This document shows, in pieces, positions 36,296 through 45,114 of a stretch of 64,000 bases of DNA; the stretch's first letter is position 1; each line of letters opens with the position of its first letter. The notes below the pieces were generated by a model that worked only from the letters and a program-made list of their open reading frames with translations, was not told the DNA's origin and did no database searches. The position numbers were made by a program, and so were the translations under genes. This DNA is from Rhodoblastus acidophilus (GTDB taxonomy: Bacteria > Pseudomonadota > Alphaproteobacteria > Rhizobiales > Beijerinckiaceae): contig NZ_WNKS01000015.1 of NCBI RefSeq assembly GCF_009720655.1, positions 44,263 to 108,262 on the forward strand. Reading direction: 5' to 3'.

Positions 36296-37426
36296 ATGCG
36301 CGTCAGGTCTTTCCTCCTCACTTTCATCATTCTGTCGGCCGTGGTCGGCGGACTCGCCTACTTCCAGTTCAAGGTCAAGCCGTCGATGGTGGCTGCCTTC
36401 ATGGCGAAAATGCCGCGTCCGGCGAGCGGCGTTTCCGTCGAGGAGGCGCGGTCCGAAACCTGGACGCCGCGCCTCGCCGCCATCGGCTCGTTCAAGGCCG
36501 TGCCCGGCATCGACGTCGCCGGACAATTGGCGGGCATTATCGCCGAGGTCGCGGTGAAAAACGGCCAGGACGTGCTCCAGGGCGCGCTGCTGTTCCGCAT
36601 CGACGACGCCATCGAGCAGGCCGAGCTGAAGTCCAACGCCGCCACGTTGAAGAACGCCGAGATCGCCTACCAGCGCCAGCAATCGCTGATGGCGCGCGGC
36701 GTCGCCGCCCAGGCCAATCTCGACGCCGCCATCGCCGCGCGCGACACCGCCGCCGCCGCCGTGGAGCGCGCCAAGGTGATCATCGCGCAAAAAACCATCC
36801 TGGCCCCGTTCGCCGGGCGAATCGGCATCCGCAAGGTCGATGTCGGGCAATATGTCGCCGCCGGCGCCCCTCTGGTGACCCTGCAGCAGCTCGACCCCAT
36901 TTATATCGATTTCGCCGCGCCGGAGCAGTTTTTCAGCGATCTGGCGATCGGCCAGAGCGTGACGGCGCAAGTCGACCTGCTCGGCGGCTTGAAGGTCACG
37001 GGAAAAATCGTCAATCTCGACGCGCGGGTCGACCGCGAAACCCGCACGCTGCTGGTGCGCGCCGAAATGGCCAATCCGGACAAGAAGGTGCTGCCCGGCA
37101 TGTTCGGCAATGTCGAGGTCGAGGCGGGCAAGCCGCACGACGTCGTCTCCGTTCCGCGCACGGCCATCGCCTATTCGCTCTATGGCGATTCGGTTTACGT
37201 CGTCGTCCCCGAGGATGCGCAAAAAGGTCTTGACGGGCCGCTGCGCGCCGAACGGCGGTTTGTGCGGCTGGGCGACACGCGCGGAGAGCGCGTGGCGATC
37301 TCCGAGGGGGTGAAGCCGGGCGACAAGGTGGTGTCGCAAGGCCAGATCAAGCTCCAGCCCAACGCGCCGGTGACGATCGAGGCCAATTCGGGCCTGCCGC
37401 CGCAAAAACCGTTGCCGCTGCAATGA
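36296..37426 (+). CDS. RND efflux periplasmic adaptor (membrane fusion protein)
   Basis: The protein has 376 residues. A membrane anchor (SFLLTFIILSAVVGGLAYFQ) precedes a biotinyl-lipoyl-like half (GIIAEVAVKNGQDVLQGALL), a coiled-coil hairpin (about 105-155), the second lipoyl half (TILAPFAGRIGIRKVDVGQY), and the beta-barrel and membrane-proximal domains. It bridges the RND pump to an outer-membrane channel. The pump gene follows after 174 bp; no TolC-like gene is nearby, so a channel encoded elsewhere is likely used. Confidence 0.93.
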   Translation: MRVRSFLLTFIILSAVVGGLAYFQFKVKPSMVAAFMAKMPRPASGVSVEEARSETWTPRLAAIGSFKAVPGIDVAGQLAGIIAEVAVKNGQDVLQGALLFRIDDAIEQAELKSNAATLKNAEIAYQRQQSLMARGVAAQANLDAAIAARDTAAAAVERAKVIIAQKTILAPFAGRIGIRKVDVGQYVAAGAPLVTLQQLDPIYIDFAAPEQFFSDLAIGQSVTAQVDLLGGLKVTGKIVNLDARVDRETRTLLVRAEMANPDKKVLPGMFGNVEVEAGKPHDVVSVPRTAIAYSLYGDSVYVVVPEDAQKGLDGPLRAERRFVRLGDTRGERVAISEGVKPGDKVVSQGQIKLQPNAPVTIEANSGLPPQKPLPLQ

Positions 37427-37439
37427 GTTTCAGGGACGA

Positions 37440-37495
37440 ACCCCTCATCCGTCGCGCTCGCGCGCGACACCTGCTCCCGCAAGGGGAGAAGGGAG
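37440..37495. repeat. CCCCTCATCCG-type intergenic element between adaptor and pump genes
   Basis: The segment contains CCCCTCATCC, a CGCGCTCGCGCGCG-rich core and CCCGCAAGGGGAGAAGGG, resembling the very common CCCTC.../...GAGGG intergenic elements of GC-rich alphaproteobacteria. A shorter relative lies at 28740-28772. It fills much of the 174-bp gap and could partly separate expression of the two genes. Confidence 0.35.
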
Positions 37496-37600
37496 GCGCC
37501 CCCGGCAGCCGCAACGTTCGGTGATTTTTCGACTCGCAAGAGCCCGTCGCGAGGCGGGCGTTCATAAACGCCTTCAGTGGCAGTCCACATTGGATAGATA

Positions 37601-40600
37601 ATGGGCGCCTTTACCGATCTCTTCATCCGCCGGCCGGTTCTGGCGAGCGTCGTCAGCCTGCTGATCCTGCTGGTCGGCGCGCAGGCCGGATTCCAGATGC
37701 AGATCCGGCAATATCCCAATCTGTCCTCGGCGACCATCACCATCACGACGAGCTATCCCGGCGCCAACGCCGAGGTGATCAAGGGGTTCATCACCACCCC
37801 CATCGAGCAGGCGGTGGCGAGCGCCGAAGGGATCGACACGATGGTGTCGAGCTCGCAGCAGAACACCTCGCTGATCACGCTCAATCTGCGCCTCAACGCC
37901 AACGCCGACCGCGCCGTCACCGACGTGCTCGCCAAGGTCAACCAGGTCAAGTACCTGCTGCCGCGCGAGGCGCTGGACCCCGTGGTGGTCAAACAGGCCG
38001 GGCAGAGCACGGCGCTGATGTACATGTCGTTCAACTCGGCAGACCTCACGGGGCCGCAGATCAACGACTATCTGTCCCGCGTCGTCCAGCCCGCGCTGCA
38101 AACCATCGACGGCGTCGCCAGCGCCCAGATCCTCGGCGGCCAGAATTTCGCGATGCGCGTCTGGCTCGATCCCGACCGCATGGCGGCGCGCGGCGTGACC
38201 GCGGCGGACATCCGCCTGGCGCTGATCGCCAACAATTTCACCTCCGCCGCCGGCCAGATCAAGTCGGACTATACGCAGGTCTCCATCGACGCGCAGACCT
38301 CGCTCGAAAGCGCCAGGGCGTTTTCCCAGCTCACCGTGTCCAACCGGGGCGATGCGCTGGTGCGGCTCGGCGATGTCGCCAAAATCCAGCTCGGGCCGGA
38401 AAACGCCGAATCCTCCGCCGTGTTCGACGGGCTCAAGGCGGTGTTCATCGGCATTTATGGCACGCCGACCGCCAATCCGCTGAGCGTCATCGCCGATGTG
38501 CGCAAAGCCTTCCCGAACATTCAGGCGGGCCTGCCCACCGGCCTCAAGGCGGCGGTCGCCTATGACGCCACCGAATTCATCCGCGCCTCGATCTACGAGG
38601 TGCAGAAAACGCTGCTCGAAGCGGTCCTGATCGTCGTCCTGGTGATCTTCCTGTTCCTCGGCGACCTCCGCTCGACCATCATCCCGCTGGTCACCATTCC
38701 GCTGTCGCTGATCGGCGTGATGCTGTTCATGCTGCTGCTCGGCTATTCCATCAACCTATTGACGCTGCTGGCCTTCGTGCTCGCTATCGGCCTTGTGGTG
38801 GACGACGCGATTGTGGTCGTGGAAAACATTTATCGGCACATCGAGGAGGGCATGACGCCCTACGACGCGGCGATCAAGGGCGCGCGCGAGATCGCGCTGC
38901 CGGTGATCGGCATGACCGTGACGCTCGCCGCCGTCTATGCGCCCATCGGTTTTGTCGGCGGCCTCTCCGGCGCGCTGTTCAAGGAATTCGCCTTCACCCT
39001 GGCGGGCTCGGTGATCGTCTCGGGCTTCATCGCGCTCACGCTGTCGCCGATGATGTGTTCGCGGCTGCTGCGCTCCCATCGCCGTGAGGACGGCAAGAAG
39101 GGGCTGGCGGAAAAACTCGACGCCCTTTTCGAAAAACTGCGGTTGCGTTACGAGGCCCGCCTGCACCGGGCGCTGAACAATCGGCCGGTGACGCTGCTGT
39201 ACCTCGCGGCGGCGCTGGCGCTGACCGGCGTGTTCTATTTCTCCACGCCGCGCGAACTGGCCCCTGAGGAGGACCAGGGGTTTCTGTTGACCATGGTCAA
39301 GACGCCGCAATCGGCCAATCTGGACTATATGGAGCAGGTCACCGGCAATCTGCAGCGCGTGCTCGACGGCGTGCCCGAGAAGGACCATGTGTTCGCCATC
39401 AACGGCTCCCAGGGCGTCACGCAAGGCATAGCCGGCATGATTCTCAAACCCTGGGGCGAGCGCGAAAAGGGCCAGAAGCAGGTGCTGCAGGGGCTGGGGC
39501 CGAAACTCGCGGAAATTCCGGGCGGACAGGTGGTCGCCTTTGCTCTGCCGTCGCTGCCCGGCAGCGCCGGGGGGCCGCCGGTGCAATTCGTCATCCGCAC
39601 CGCCGGCGACTTCCAGACCCTGTCCGGCGTGCTCGACCGCCTGCAGGCCGAGGCGGCCAAGAGCGGCCTGTTCATCTTCACCGACGGCGATCTGAAGTTC
39701 AACACGCCGCAGCTCGAGGTGAAGATCGACGCGGCCAAGGCCAATGCGCTCGGCATTTCCATGCAGGACATCGGCGCGACGCTCGCCACCTTTTTGGGCG
39801 GCAATTATGTCAACCGCTTCAGCCTGTACGGCCGCTCCTACCAAGTCATTCCGCAGGCGCCGCGCGAGTTCCGCCTCGACGCCGACTGGCTGACCCGCTA
39901 CCACCTGCGCACCAGCTCGGGGACGCTCACGCCGCTCTCGACCGTGGTGCAGATCAAGGAAAAGATTCAGCCCAACGCCCTGACCTCGTTCCAGCAATTG
40001 AACTCCGCGACCCTGTCGGGCGTGCCGTTTCCCGGCCGGACGGTCGGCGAGGCGCTCGACTTCCTGAAGGCCAAGGCGACGGAAATTTTCCCCGAGGGCT
40101 ACACCTACGATTTCCTCGGCGAGAGCCGGCAATACGTGCAGGAGGGCAATACGCTGGCGCTGGCCTTCGCCTTCTCGCTGATCGTCATCTATCTGGTGCT
40201 CGCCGCCCAATTCGAAAGTTTTCGCGACCCGCTGATCATTCTGATCGCGCTGCCGACCTCCATGTTCGGCGCGCTGCTGCCGCTCAACGTGATGGGGTTC
40301 TTCGGCGCCGCTTCGATCAACATCTATACCCAGATCGGCCTGATGACGCTGATCGGGCTGATTTCCAAGCACGGCATCCTCATGGTGGACTTCGCCAACG
40401 CCATGCAGCGCAACCAGGGGCTTTCGCCGCGCGAGGCGATCGAACATGCGGCGGGCGTGCGCCTGCGTCCGATCCTGATGACCACCTCCGCGATGGTGAT
40501 CGGCGTGATTCCGCTGATCATGGCCGCCGGCGCCGGCGCGAAAAGCCGCGCCGCCATCGGCATCGTCATCGCCGCCGGCATGAGCATCGGCACGCTGTTC

Positions 40601-40666
40601 ACCTTGTTCGTCACGCCGACGGTCTATTCGCTGCTGGCGCGCGACCATCGCAAGGAGAAACTCTGA
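37601..40666 (+). CDS. RND-family multidrug efflux permease (HAE1)
   Basis: The protein has 1021 residues with twelve helices and two large periplasmic loops. The N-terminus FIRRPVLASVVSLLILLVGA, the proton-relay motif AIGLVVDDAIVVVENIYRHI in helix 4, and the duplicated second half (FSLIVIYLVLAAQFESFRDP, LISKHGILMVDFANAM) mark the hydrophobe/amphiphile efflux family. It exports amphipathic toxic compounds using proton motive force. The adaptor lies just upstream. Substrates cannot be read from the sequence. Confidence 0.95.
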   Translation: MGAFTDLFIRRPVLASVVSLLILLVGAQAGFQMQIRQYPNLSSATITITTSYPGANAEVIKGFITTPIEQAVASAEGIDTMVSSSQQNTSLITLNLRLNANADRAVTDVLAKVNQVKYLLPREALDPVVVKQAGQSTALMYMSFNSADLTGPQINDYLSRVVQPALQTIDGVASAQILGGQNFAMRVWLDPDRMAARGVTAADIRLALIANNFTSAAGQIKSDYTQVSIDAQTSLESARAFSQLTVSNRGDALVRLGDVAKIQLGPENAESSAVFDGLKAVFIGIYGTPTANPLSVIADVRKAFPNIQAGLPTGLKAAVAYDATEFIRASIYEVQKTLLEAVLIVVLVIFLFLGDLRSTIIPLVTIPLSLIGVMLFMLLLGYSINLLTLLAFVLAIGLVVDDAIVVVENIYRHIEEGMTPYDAAIKGAREIALPVIGMTVTLAAVYAPIGFVGGLSGALFKEFAFTLAGSVIVSGFIALTLSPMMCSRLLRSHRREDGKKGLAEKLDALFEKLRLRYEARLHRALNNRPVTLLYLAAALALTGVFYFSTPRELAPEEDQGFLLTMVKTPQSANLDYMEQVTGNLQRVLDGVPEKDHVFAINGSQGVTQGIAGMILKPWGEREKGQKQVLQGLGPKLAEIPGGQVVAFALPSLPGSAGGPPVQFVIRTAGDFQTLSGVLDRLQAEAAKSGLFIFTDGDLKFNTPQLEVKIDAAKANALGISMQDIGATLATFLGGNYVNRFSLYGRSYQVIPQAPREFRLDADWLTRYHLRTSSGTLTPLSTVVQIKEKIQPNALTSFQQLNSATLSGVPFPGRTVGEALDFLKAKATEIFPEGYTYDFLGESRQYVQEGNTLALAFAFSLIVIYLVLAAQFESFRDPLIILIALPTSMFGALLPLNVMGFFGAASINIYTQIGLMTLIGLISKHGILMVDFANAMQRNQGLSPREAIEHAAGVRLRPILMTTSAMVIGVIPLIMAAGAGAKSRAAIGIVIAAGMSIGTLFTLFVTPTVYSLLARDHRKEKL

Positions 40667-41317
40667 GTGACCGACGGGGTCGTCCTCCTGCACGGCCTCG
40701 GCCGCACCCCGGCCTCCATGTGGGGCGCGCAGGCTTTTCTGGAGATGCGCGGCTTCGCGACGCTCAACCTGGCGTATCCGTCGCGCCGCGCTTCGGTCGA
40801 TGAGCACGCGACGCGGCTCGCGCCCCGGGTGCGCGCCTTTGCCGAAAAGCTTGAGGGCGACGTGCATTTCCTTACCCATTCCATGGGCGGGCTGGTGGCC
40901 TGGGCGCTGATCGCGCGCGACCGCCCGAAGAACCTGGGCAAGGTGGTGATGCTGGCGCCGCCGCTCGGCGGCAGCGAGATCGCCGATTTCATCGCCTCCA
41001 GCCCGCTGTTGCGGTCGCTGTTTGGCCCGGCCATCGACGATTTGACCTGTTCGGCCGAACGCGGCCCGATCGATTTTCCGGTGGGGGTGATCGCCGGCGA
41101 CCGCACGCTCAACCCGCTGCTGTCCTATTTTTTCCTGCGCGGCCCCAACGACGGCAAGGTGACGGTGGAGCGCACGCGGCTGCCCGGCCTCGCCGACCAC
41201 ATCAGCCTGCCGGCCTCGCACACGCTGATCGCCTGGGACGGCGACGCGCTGCGCCAGGCGGTGGTGTTTTTTCGGGAGGGCGCGTTCCAGCGCAAGGGGC
41301 TGGAGCGCGTGCGCTAA
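40667..41317 (+). CDS. Alpha/beta-hydrolase (lipase-like)
   Basis: The protein has 216 residues and a GTG start directly adjoining the pump stop. It begins with the oxyanion motif VVLLHGLGRTPASMW, and the nucleophile elbow is THSMGGLVAWAL (Ser near 72). A catalytic Asp candidate lies in VIAGDRTLNP and the His in PASHTLIAWD near 185. This is a short PGAP1/lipase-like hydrolase. It is unusual to find it co-transcribed with an efflux pump; it might act on an exported or membrane-active compound, which is speculation. Confidence 0.85.
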   Translation: MTDGVVLLHGLGRTPASMWGAQAFLEMRGFATLNLAYPSRRASVDEHATRLAPRVRAFAEKLEGDVHFLTHSMGGLVAWALIARDRPKNLGKVVMLAPPLGGSEIADFIASSPLLRSLFGPAIDDLTCSAERGPIDFPVGVIAGDRTLNPLLSYFFLRGPNDGKVTVERTRLPGLADHISLPASHTLIAWDGDALRQAVVFFREGAFQRKGLERVR

Positions 41318-41382
41318 AGCATTTTCAAGCGAAGGGAATGCCGGTTCGCGTGAAGAAAATGCGTTAAGGCAAGAATTAGAGC
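41318..41382 (+). repeat. Dispersed repeat, family A, copy 3
   Basis: AGCATTTTCAAGCGAAGGGA followed by ATGCCGGTTCGCGTGAAGA matches copies 1 and 2, and an inverted copy lies at 42042-42102. It starts immediately after the hydrolase stop and ends about 90 bp before the ferritin-like gene. Confidence 0.8.
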
Positions 41383-41474
41383 GGGCAAAGGCGCCGCCTC
41401 TTTGGCGGGCATGCACAGAAAACAGGCTTGTTGCCCCGCGGCCCCGGCGCTAAAGCAGGACGCAGAGGAGAACA

Positions 41475-41951
41475 ATGATGCAAAGCGTCGAGGAATTTTT
41501 GGCCTACGCCATTCGTCTCGAACAGGAGGCGGCCGAGCGCTTCGGCGAACTCGCCGACGTCATGCAGAGCGCCGGCAATGGCGAGACCGCGAAACTTTTC
41601 CGCCAGTTGTCCGACTATTCGCGTCTCCACCTCGGCGACGCCAAGGCGCGCGCCGGTTATCGCGAGGTGCCGGAACTGTTGCCCGCGGCGTTCGAGTGGC
41701 CGGATTTCGAGAGCCCGGAAAAGGCCGCGATCTGGGGCGCCGATCCGATGATCGGCAAGGGCGAGGCGCTCGAAATCGCGCTCGAAGCCGAGCAGGCCGG
41801 CTACGATTTCTACAAGAACGTTCTCGACACCACCACCGACCCCGAGATCAAGGCGCTCGCGGCCGAATTCGTCGAGGAGGAGGCCGGCCACGTCGCCGAG
41901 CTGCAAAAATGGATCGCCGCGCACAAGGCTGGGCAGAAGACCCCGGCGTGA
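41475..41951 (+). CDS. Ferritin-like / rubrerythrin-type diiron protein
   Basis: The protein has 158 residues, an all-helical four-helix bundle with candidate diiron ligands spaced as in rubrerythrin: EQEAAERF in helix 1, H-in-RLHLGDAKA, EIALEAEQAGYDFYKN in helix 3 and EEEAGHVAEL in helix 4. No C-terminal rubredoxin domain (no CxxC) is present, so it is a ferritin-like erythrin rather than full rubrerythrin. It likely handles iron or peroxide. The gene stands alone between family A copy 3 and inverted copy 4. Confidence 0.88.
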   Translation: MMQSVEEFLAYAIRLEQEAAERFGELADVMQSAGNGETAKLFRQLSDYSRLHLGDAKARAGYREVPELLPAAFEWPDFESPEKAAIWGADPMIGKGEALEIALEAEQAGYDFYKNVLDTTTDPEIKALAAEFVEEEAGHVAELQKWIAAHKAGQKTPA

Positions 41952-41991
41952 AAAGGCTTCCCCTTTCGCGGCCCATGCTCTAATCAGCCGC

Positions 41992-42041
41992 AATCAAGTC
42001 AGCATCCGGCGAACCTCGGTTCGCCGGATGCTGACTTGATT
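41992..42041. terminator. Perfect 24-bp stem with 2-nt loop
   Basis: Positions 41992-42015 and 42018-42041 are exactly complementary around the dinucleotide TC. It lies 40 bp after the ferritin-like gene and directly abuts family A copy 4. The stem is much longer than a normal terminator and lacks a U-tract, but can still end transcription or protect the 3' end. Confidence 0.7.
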
Positions 42042-42102
42042 CTTCGCTTCACGCGTTTTCCGCACGCGAACCGGCATCCCCTTCGCTTGAAAACGCTATG
42101 AG
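42042..42102 (-). repeat. Dispersed repeat, family A, copy 4 (inverted)
   Basis: Reverse-complement match to copies 1-3; read on the minus strand it contains AGCGTTTTCAAGCGAAGGGG and ATGCCGGTTCGCGTG. It ends about 15 bp before the prfC start and so lies in the prfC leader. Confidence 0.8.
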
Positions 42103-42117
42103 AAATTGCGGTTGACC

Positions 42118-43695
42118 ATGTCCAAAGACCCCGTCGCCCGGCGGCGCACCTTCGCCATCATTTCCCACCCGGACGCCGGCAAGACCACGCTGACCGAAAA
42201 ACTGCTGCTGTTCGGCGGCGCCATCCAGCTCGCGGGCGAGGTGCGCGCCAAGGCCAATCGCCGCCAGACCCGCTCCGACTGGATGGGCATCGAGCGCGAA
42301 CGCGGCATTTCCGTCGTCACCTCGGTGATGACCTTTGAATACGGCGATTGCGTCTACAACCTGCTCGACACGCCCGGCCACGAAGACTTTTCCGAGGACA
42401 CGTATCGCACGCTGACCGCGGTGGACTCGGCCATCATGGTCATCGACGCCGCCAAGGGTATTGAGGCGCGCACACGCAAACTGTTCGAGGTTTGCCGTCT
42501 CCGCGACATCCCCATCATCACCTTCGTCAACAAGATGGACCGCGAAAGCCGCGACTGTTTTGATCTGCTCGACGAAATCGAAAAGACCCTGGCGCTCGAC
42601 ACCGTCGCTTTGACCTGGCCGATCGGGCGGGGCAGGGGATTCGCGGGAACCTACGATTTGCGCGCCAATCTGGTGCGGCTGCTGGAAGAGGATTCGGAGC
42701 CGATAAAAGTTTCTGGCCCCGACGATCCGAAAATCGCGGAAATTTCCTCCGATGGCGACGCGCTGCTGGCGATGGAGGAGATCGAGCTGGCGCGCGAGGC
42801 GCAAAAGCCGTTCGACGTCCAGGCTTTCCTTGAAGGTCACCTGACGCCTGTTTTCTTCGGCTCGGCGCTGAAAAAATTCGGCGTGCAGGATTTGATCGAC
42901 GCTCTGGCCGAGTTCGCGCCCGAACCGCAGCCGGTGGCGGCGGCCTCGCGAACAGTCGATCCGCGCGAAGCCAAAATGAGCGGCTTTGTGTTCAAAATTC
43001 AGGCGAACATGGACCCCAACCACCGCGACCGCATCGCTTTTATGCGCGTCTCTTCTGGAAAGCTGACGCGCGGGATGAAGGCGCGTCTGGCGCGCACGGG
43101 CAAAAACATCGCGCTCAACGCGCCGCAATTCTTCTTCGCCCAGGACCGCCAGCTCGCCGAAGAGGCGTTTGCCGGCGATGTCGTCGGCATTCCGAATCAC
43201 GGCGCGCTGCGCATCGGCGACACGCTCACCGAGGGTGAGAACCTCGTCTTTCGCGGGGTGCCGAGCTTCGCGCCGGAAATTTTGCGTCGTGTAAAGCTCG
43301 GCGACGCGATGAAGGCGAAAAAGCTGCGCGAGGCGCTGCAGCAAATGGCCGAAGAGGGCGTGGTGCAGCTGTTCATCCCGCATGACGGCTCGCCGGCCAT
43401 GGTCGGCGTGGTCGGCGCGCTGCAGCTCGACGTGCTCGCCGAGCGGCTTCAGGCCGAATATGGCCTGCCCGTCAGCTTTGAAACCAGCCGTTTCGAAATC
43501 TGCCGCTGGATCAGTTCGGACCAGCCGGCGGAACTGGAAAAATTTGTCCGCGCCTATCCGACGGCCATGGCCAACGACCTCGACGGCGCTCCGGTCTTCC
43601 TGGCGCAGTCGGCCTTCAACCTGCGCTACGATCAGGAGCGCTGGCCGGCGATCCAGTTCACCGACATCAAGGATTATCAGGTCGGGCAGGGGTGA
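42118..43695 (+). CDS. prfC: Peptide chain release factor 3
   Basis: The protein has 525 residues, normal for RF3. The GTPase motifs are SHPDAGKTTLTEKLL (G1), RGISVVTSVM (G2), DTPGHEDFSEDT (G3) and VNKMDRESRD (G4). RF3-specific regions follow, including FGSALKKFGVQDLIDALAEF and SPAMVGVVGALQLDVLAERL. It uses GTP to recycle RF1/RF2 from ribosomes after termination. The ATG at 42118 begins at the conserved start; a TTG four codons upstream is less likely. Confidence 0.96.
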   Translation: MSKDPVARRRTFAIISHPDAGKTTLTEKLLLFGGAIQLAGEVRAKANRRQTRSDWMGIERERGISVVTSVMTFEYGDCVYNLLDTPGHEDFSEDTYRTLTAVDSAIMVIDAAKGIEARTRKLFEVCRLRDIPIITFVNKMDRESRDCFDLLDEIEKTLALDTVALTWPIGRGRGFAGTYDLRANLVRLLEEDSEPIKVSGPDDPKIAEISSDGDALLAMEEIELAREAQKPFDVQAFLEGHLTPVFFGSALKKFGVQDLIDALAEFAPEPQPVAAASRTVDPREAKMSGFVFKIQANMDPNHRDRIAFMRVSSGKLTRGMKARLARTGKNIALNAPQFFFAQDRQLAEEAFAGDVVGIPNHGALRIGDTLTEGENLVFRGVPSFAPEILRRVKLGDAMKAKKLREALQQMAEEGVVQLFIPHDGSPAMVGVVGALQLDVLAERLQAEYGLPVSFETSRFEICRWISSDQPAELEKFVRAYPTAMANDLDGAPVFLAQSAFNLRYDQERWPAIQFTDIKDYQVGQG

Positions 43696-43779
43696 GAGCG
43701 CGCTTCCCCCGGTAGAAAAACCTTGACGCTGCGCGGCGGTTTCGCGCATCGTCTGCGCGAATGCATACCGGGGATTCCC

Positions 43780-44247
43780 ATGCTTTTTTCGCGTCCCGCC
43801 CTCGCGGCGACCTTATTCGTTCTCGCGCTCCCGGCCTTCGCCGGCTCCGCGTCGCGCGACATGGCGCCTTATACTTTTCCAGCCGAAGACCGGGCCATCT
43901 CCCTGAATGGCGATCTGCCGGCCTGCGACGACGGCGGCATCCTCAGCGCCATCAAGGACCAATTCGACTCCAAGCAGTTCTGGTTCGGCGAAAGCGATCT
44001 CTCCATCGTCAGCTTCGACGTGGGCCAGGAAAGGCAGGTGGGCTTCCGCAAGCACGGCGCCGAATTCATCCCGCGCCGCTATTGCGTCATCCGCGCCATG
44101 TTCAACGACGGCCGGCCCCGTGAAGTGAAATACAACATCATCGAGCGCGGCGGATTTGTCGGCTTCGGGCCCGGCGTCGAGTTCTGCGCCGTCGGCGAAG
44201 ACCGCGCGAGGGCATTCCCGCCGCATTGCTCGGGCGCGGTGAGATGA
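43780..44247 (+). CDS. Secreted protein of unknown function, coupled to RNase T2
   Basis: The protein has 155 residues. A signal peptide (MLFSRPALAATLFVLALPAF) is followed by a mature domain with four cysteines (ACDDGG, YCVIRA, EFCAVG, HCSGAV) that may form two disulfides. I do not recognise a named family. Its stop overlaps the RNase T2 start (ATGA), so the two are coupled; it could be an exported partner or an inhibitor-like protein, which is inference. The ATG at 43780 was chosen because the signal peptide begins there. Confidence 0.75.
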   Translation: MLFSRPALAATLFVLALPAFAGSASRDMAPYTFPAEDRAISLNGDLPACDDGGILSAIKDQFDSKQFWFGESDLSIVSFDVGQERQVGFRKHGAEFIPRRYCVIRAMFNDGRPREVKYNIIERGGFVGFGPGVEFCAVGEDRARAFPPHCSGAVR

Positions 44248-45023
44248 AGGTTTGGGCGGTCGCCGCGGCTTTGCTGGCGGCGACGCCGGTTGGCGCCGCC
44301 AACGACTGCATCCTCGACAATTGCGCGGACCAGCGCCCGGCGCGACAAGGATCTGCGCCGTCTGAGGACCGGGCCGCGCCGCGCGACAATGACCGGGCCG
44401 CGCCGCGCGACAATGACGGGGCCGCCGAACCTTTTCGCCGGCGCGGGACCACGCCCTCGGGCGATTTTGATTATTATCTGCTCTCCCTGTCGTGGTCGCC
44501 GTCGTTTTGCGCCACGGGCGGCGCGGAGAGATCGCGGCGCCAGTGCGCGCCCGGCGCCAATCCCGGCTTTGTCGTTCACGGGCTCTGGCAGCAATATGCG
44601 CGGGGCTATCCGCCCAATTGCGACGGCGGCGATCTGCCTTACAGCGTCCTGACGACCTTGAACGACCTCTATCCCGATCCGGGGCTCGCCCGGCACGAAT
44701 GGCGCGCCCATGGCGCCTGTTCCGGCAAGAGCCCGCAAAACTATTTTGCCGATGTGCGCGCGGCGCGCGACGCCGTGGCGATTCCTCCCGAGTTGAAAGC
44801 CCTGCGCGAAGATCTGTTCGTGTCGCCGCTCGACATCCAGCGCGCCTTCATCGCCGCCAACCCGCGTCTGAGGCCGGGCATGATGACGGTGACCTGCCAG
44901 CGCGGCGCCTTGCAGGAGGCGCGCATCTGCCTGTCCCGCGATTTGCGCGATTTCGTCGCCTGTCCCGATGTCGTGCGGCGCGGTTGCCGCAGTCAGGACA
45001 TTGTCGTGCCGGCGGGACGGTGA
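44244..45023 (+). CDS. RNase T2-family periplasmic ribonuclease
   Basis: The protein has 259 residues with a signal peptide (MKVWAVAAALLAATPVGAAN). Both catalytic segments are intact: CAS-1 as FVVHGLWQQY (His) and CAS-2 as HEWRAHGACS (His, Glu, Lys/Arg region), separated by about 50 residues. Cysteines are arranged for several disulfides. Between the signal peptide and the enzyme lies an acidic/proline spacer made by a 24-bp tandem duplication encoding DRAAPRDN twice. It degrades RNA in the periplasm or outside for nutrient scavenging. Confidence 0.93.
   Translation: MKVWAVAAALLAATPVGAANDCILDNCADQRPARQGSAPSEDRAAPRDNDRAAPRDNDGAAEPFRRRGTTPSGDFDYYLLSLSWSPSFCATGGAERSRRQCAPGANPGFVVHGLWQQYARGYPPNCDGGDLPYSVLTTLNDLYPDPGLARHEWRAHGACSGKSPQNYFADVRAARDAVAIPPELKALREDLFVSPLDIQRAFIAANPRLRPGMMTVTCQRGALQEARICLSRDLRDFVACPDVVRRGCRSQDIVVPAGR
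44367..44414 (+). repeat. 24-bp tandem duplication in the RNase T2 gene
   Basis: Units 44367-44390 and 44391-44414 are identical, each encoding DRAAPRDN in frame; a degenerate third start (GACGGGGCCGCC) follows. It lies in the linker between signal peptide and catalytic domain, where length change is tolerated. Confidence 0.9.
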
Positions 45024-45114
45024 ACCGTCCGTTGCGGTGAACGCAGCGCGGCCTGGGCCATGGCTTGCTTCACAACGGACAAGCCTCAGGCGGCGACATC
45101 ATCGGAAACGATCC

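Noticed and set aside
38756..41416. 886-residue minus-strand open frame
   Set aside because: Antisense to the RND pump and hydrolase genes; low-complexity Arg/His/Gln composition without family motifs.
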